DNA of 7,475 nt from positions 1 to 7,475 of the forward strand of contig JASFBI010000082.1 in the NCBI GenBank assembly GCA_030149595.1. Direction: 5' to 3'. Below, piece by piece: positions 6,141 to 7,475 of the stretch. How positions within the stretch are numbered: position 1 is the stretch's first letter; each line of letters begins with the position of its first letter. This DNA is from Desulfobacterales bacterium. Its GTDB lineage: Bacteria; Desulfobacterota; Desulfobacteria; Desulfobacterales; DAOWNP01. The translations under genes and the position numbers were made by a program. The notes below the pieces were generated by a model. That model had not been told where the DNA came from. It saw only the letters and a list, made by a program, of their open reading frames with translations, and made no database searches.

Positions 6141-6242
6141 GAGCAAGTTTTGAAGAATTTATTTTTAGAATACGTCCTTATTTTAAAAAAGAGTAATATT
6201 GTTTTCTTTAATATGTTCCTTTTGGCTACTATGAACATAATT

Positions 6243-6271
6243 AATATAAAAGAATAATATTATAAAAACAA
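6243..6271 (-). promoter_or_regulatory. Candidate promoter for the dehydrogenase gene
   Basis: On the minus strand, TTGTTT (6266-6271) is followed after 17 bases by TATATT (6243-6248). The predicted leader is about 105 to 110 bases long. Spacing and both boxes are acceptable, but the AT-rich context lowers the value of the match. Confidence 0.35.
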
Positions 6272-6403
6272 GTAAAAAGAATTATTTAAAATTCCAGATA
6301 AATTAAGAGTCTTGTAAGGAGTCTATCATAGTTATCGATAATATTTTTTAGTTTGATAATAACCTGTAGAGTGATAGATATTACTTAATGAGTGCCATTA
6401 AAG

Positions 6404-6452
6404 TGTTTTAATATTCTTCCTAATTTTGTATATAGGGAAGAGTATTAAAACA
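6404..6452. terminator. 17-bp hairpin, probable end of the kinase/regulator transcript
   Basis: TGTTTTAATATTCTTCC (6404-6420) pairs with GGAAGAGTATTAAAACA (6436-6452) around a 15-base loop. There is one imperfect position, G-U on the plus RNA and A-C on the minus RNA. It lies 16 bases past the response-regulator stop at 6469. No T-run follows on the minus strand, so termination is inferred from position and stem length. Confidence 0.5.
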
Positions 6453-6468
6453 AAGAAGTATAAAGAAA

Positions 6469-6831
6469 TTAAATCAGATTTTTAACTACCTTTAGTAAAT
6501 CTTTTTTTTTGATTGGTTTATAAAATGTATGTATAGCACCTAACTTTTTTGCTAAATAAAGATATGTATCTGGATTGTTTTTTCCACCACCTGATATGGC
6601 AATAATTTTAATATCTGAGAATTCTTTTTTTAGTTCATTGATTGTTTCAAGACCTTCTTTTTCAGGCATGATAATATCGGTAATAATCAGGTCTGCCGGA
6701 TTTTTGCGGTATTTTTTTATTCCATCTCTGCCATTTTTTGCAACAGTTACAGTGTAACCTTCAATCTCAAGTAATTTTTTAAGCATTAATCGAATTTGAT
6801 GATCATCATCAATAACAATAATATGTGACAT
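6469..6831 (-). CDS. Single-domain response regulator (CheY-like receiver only)
   Basis: The protein has 120 residues and is a receiver domain with no output domain. The acidic pocket is D9/D10 in VIDDDH, and the phosphorylated Asp is D52 in LIITDIIMP. S80 in IAISGGG takes the conserved Ser/Thr position, and K105 in FYKPI is the invariant lysine. All residues needed for phosphorylation are present. The ATG at 6831 follows AAGGA with 8 bases of spacing. The gene begins 68 bases after the hybrid kinase stop on the same strand, with no terminator between, so the two are probably one operon. With no DNA-binding or enzymatic domain it must act by protein contact, either passing phosphate onward or binding a target such as a motor or another kinase. 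The specific target cannot be told from the sequence. Confidence 0.92.
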   Translation of the reverse strand: MSHIIVIDDDHQIRLMLKKLLEIEGYTVTVAKNGRDGIKKYRKNPADLIITDIIMPEKEGLETINELKKEFSDIKIIAISGGGKNNPDTYLYLAKKLGAIHTFYKPIKKKDLLKVVKNLI

Positions 6832-6899
6832 TTTTACTATCCTTGCCTTAATAGTTTGAGAGCCTCTATCTGTCTGTGTCCTGCTGAAAATTTAAGTAA

Positions 6900-7475
6900 T
6901 CATATCTTTTTTTTATCAAGTACTTTCCTGATAATGCTCGCCATCTGCTTTTTAACAATAGGTTTCATTATAAATGATGAAACACCTGCTGCTTTAGCTT
7001 TTATTTCATCATTTGTATTGCTGAATCCGGTACAGATAATAACAGGAATATCGGGCTTAATCTTTATTATTTTTGAGGCCAATTCAATACCTGTCATATG
7101 CGGCATGGTCAGGTCGGTAATAATAAGATCAAATTCATCGGGGCTGCGTTTGAAAGTTTCCAGTGCTTCCATACTGTTTACTTGTGATGTAACACAATAG
7201 CCCAAATTCTCTAAAATATGTTTTCCCATTAAAGCAATAGACTCTTCATCATCTACAAATAAAATTCTTTCTGTTCCTGTTAAATTTTGTTCTGCAGATA
7301 GAGCTTTTTGTTTAACAGATTCATTTGCCATCAAAGGAAAATAGATATCAAATTTAGTACCTTTACCTGGTTCACTGTATATTTTAATATCTCCGCCATG
7401 ATCTTTGACAATCCCGTGAACCATGGAAAGACCCATGCCGGTTCCTTTACCAACTTCTTTTGTCGTAAAATAGGG
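6900..7475 (-). CDS. Hybrid histidine kinase, C-terminal part (cut by right window edge)
   Basis: The frame is open to the window edge, so the start is missing; 191 residues are visible. The fragment begins with PYFTTKEVGKGTGMGLS, the F-box and G2 ATP-lid region of a HATPase_c domain. It continues through HGG, SEPGKGT and F-x-I-Y-F-P, the end of that domain (about fragment residue 48). After a short linker, a receiver domain spans about 71-189. It has acidic residues D75/D76 (FVDDEE), phospho-acceptor D121 (LIITDLTMP), Thr149 (CTG) and Lys171 (MKP). The protein is therefore a hybrid sensor kinase ending in its receiver. The sensor and dimerisation domains, including the phosphorylated His, lie outside. 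An internal ATG at fragment residue 14 falls within the G2 box and is not the start. The single-domain regulator gene follows 68 bases downstream. Confidence 0.92.
   Translation of the reverse strand, partial: PYFTTKEVGKGTGMGLSMVHGIVKDHGGDIKIYSEPGKGTKFDIYFPLMANESVKQKALSAEQNLTGTERILFVDDEESIALMGKHILENLGYCVTSQVNSMEALETFKRSPDEFDLIITDLTMPHMTGIELASKIIKIKPDIPVIICTGFSNTNDEIKAKAAGVSSFIMKPIVKKQMASIIRKVLDKKKI

Larger units (their letters stand above)
6129..6468. other. 340-base intergenic region upstream of the dehydrogenase gene
   Basis: This stretch lies between the dehydrogenase start and the response-regulator stop, both on the minus strand. It is very AT-rich and contains only very short open frames on either strand. 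It holds a candidate promoter (6243-6271), a 10-base palindrome TTATCGATAA (6332-6341) and the hairpin at 6404-6452. I see no RNA gene or riboswitch. Confidence 0.5.

Noticed and set aside
6129..6146. A TTG start at 6146 for the dehydrogenase.
   Set aside because: The extension would contain the AAGGAG site that serves the ATG at 6128, and family members begin a few residues before the glycine motif.
6856..7200. A 114-codon plus-strand frame with hydrophobic stretches that could suggest a membrane protein.
   Set aside because: It lies opposite the receiver domain of the hybrid kinase; the hydrophobic look is a by-product of the complementary strand.
1..7475. CRISPR arrays, insertion sequences, tRNA or rRNA genes, toxin-antitoxin pairs and phage-defence genes.
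   Set aside because: No regularly spaced repeats, transposase motifs, cloverleaf sequences or defence-gene motifs were seen on either strand.

Overview
This is an AT-rich window (about one third G+C by eye, not computed) from a Gram-negative bacterium. Secreted cell-envelope proteins, a hybrid sensor kinase of PAS/HATPase/receiver style, a B12-type radical SAM protein and an acyl-CoA isomerase/dehydrogenase pair together suggest a deltaproteobacterium (Desulfobacterota, perhaps a Desulfobacterales sulfate reducer). That placement is inference from gene style; no marker gene is present.

Layout from left to right. (1) Positions 1-740, minus strand: the N-terminal 246 codons of a B12-binding-type radical SAM protein, cut by the window edge just before the expected cluster-binding cysteines. 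(2) 741-1240: a 500-base divergent gap with a good sigma70-like promoter for the radical SAM gene. (3) 1241-2989, plus strand: a secreted protein with four TPR repeats and five bacterial SH3 domains. (4) 3161-3931, minus strand: a membrane-anchored SLT-family lytic transglycosylase, convergent with (3) across a strong hairpin. (5) 4205-4357, plus strand: an unrecognised 50-residue small protein with a strong ribosome binding site. (6) 4440-5219, plus strand: a crotonase-superfamily protein whose active-site residues point to an enoyl-CoA isomerase rather than a hydratase. (7) 5343-6128, minus strand: a short-chain dehydrogenase/reductase of FabG style, convergent with (6) across a 12-bp-stem bidirectional hairpin. 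(8) 6129-6468: a 340-base gap with a candidate promoter for the dehydrogenase and a 17-bp hairpin ending the next unit. (9) 6469-7475, minus strand: a two-component pair made of the C-terminal end of a hybrid histidine kinase (cut by the right edge) followed by a single-domain response regulator.

Three local themes appear. The SH3/TPR protein and the lytic transglycosylase both belong to the cell envelope and could act on or bind peptidoglycan. The isomerase and the dehydrogenase are both typical of acyl-CoA metabolism, although they are convergent rather than co-transcribed. The kinase and regulator are probably one transcription unit and may form a phosphorelay with two receivers.

Most of the window reads as ordinary chromosome: there is no mobile element, CRISPR array, tRNA or rRNA. 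I did not find a clear undescribed multi-gene system. The better leads are the small protein ahead of the crotonase, the altered crotonase active site, and the dehydrogenase with a changed NNAG motif.
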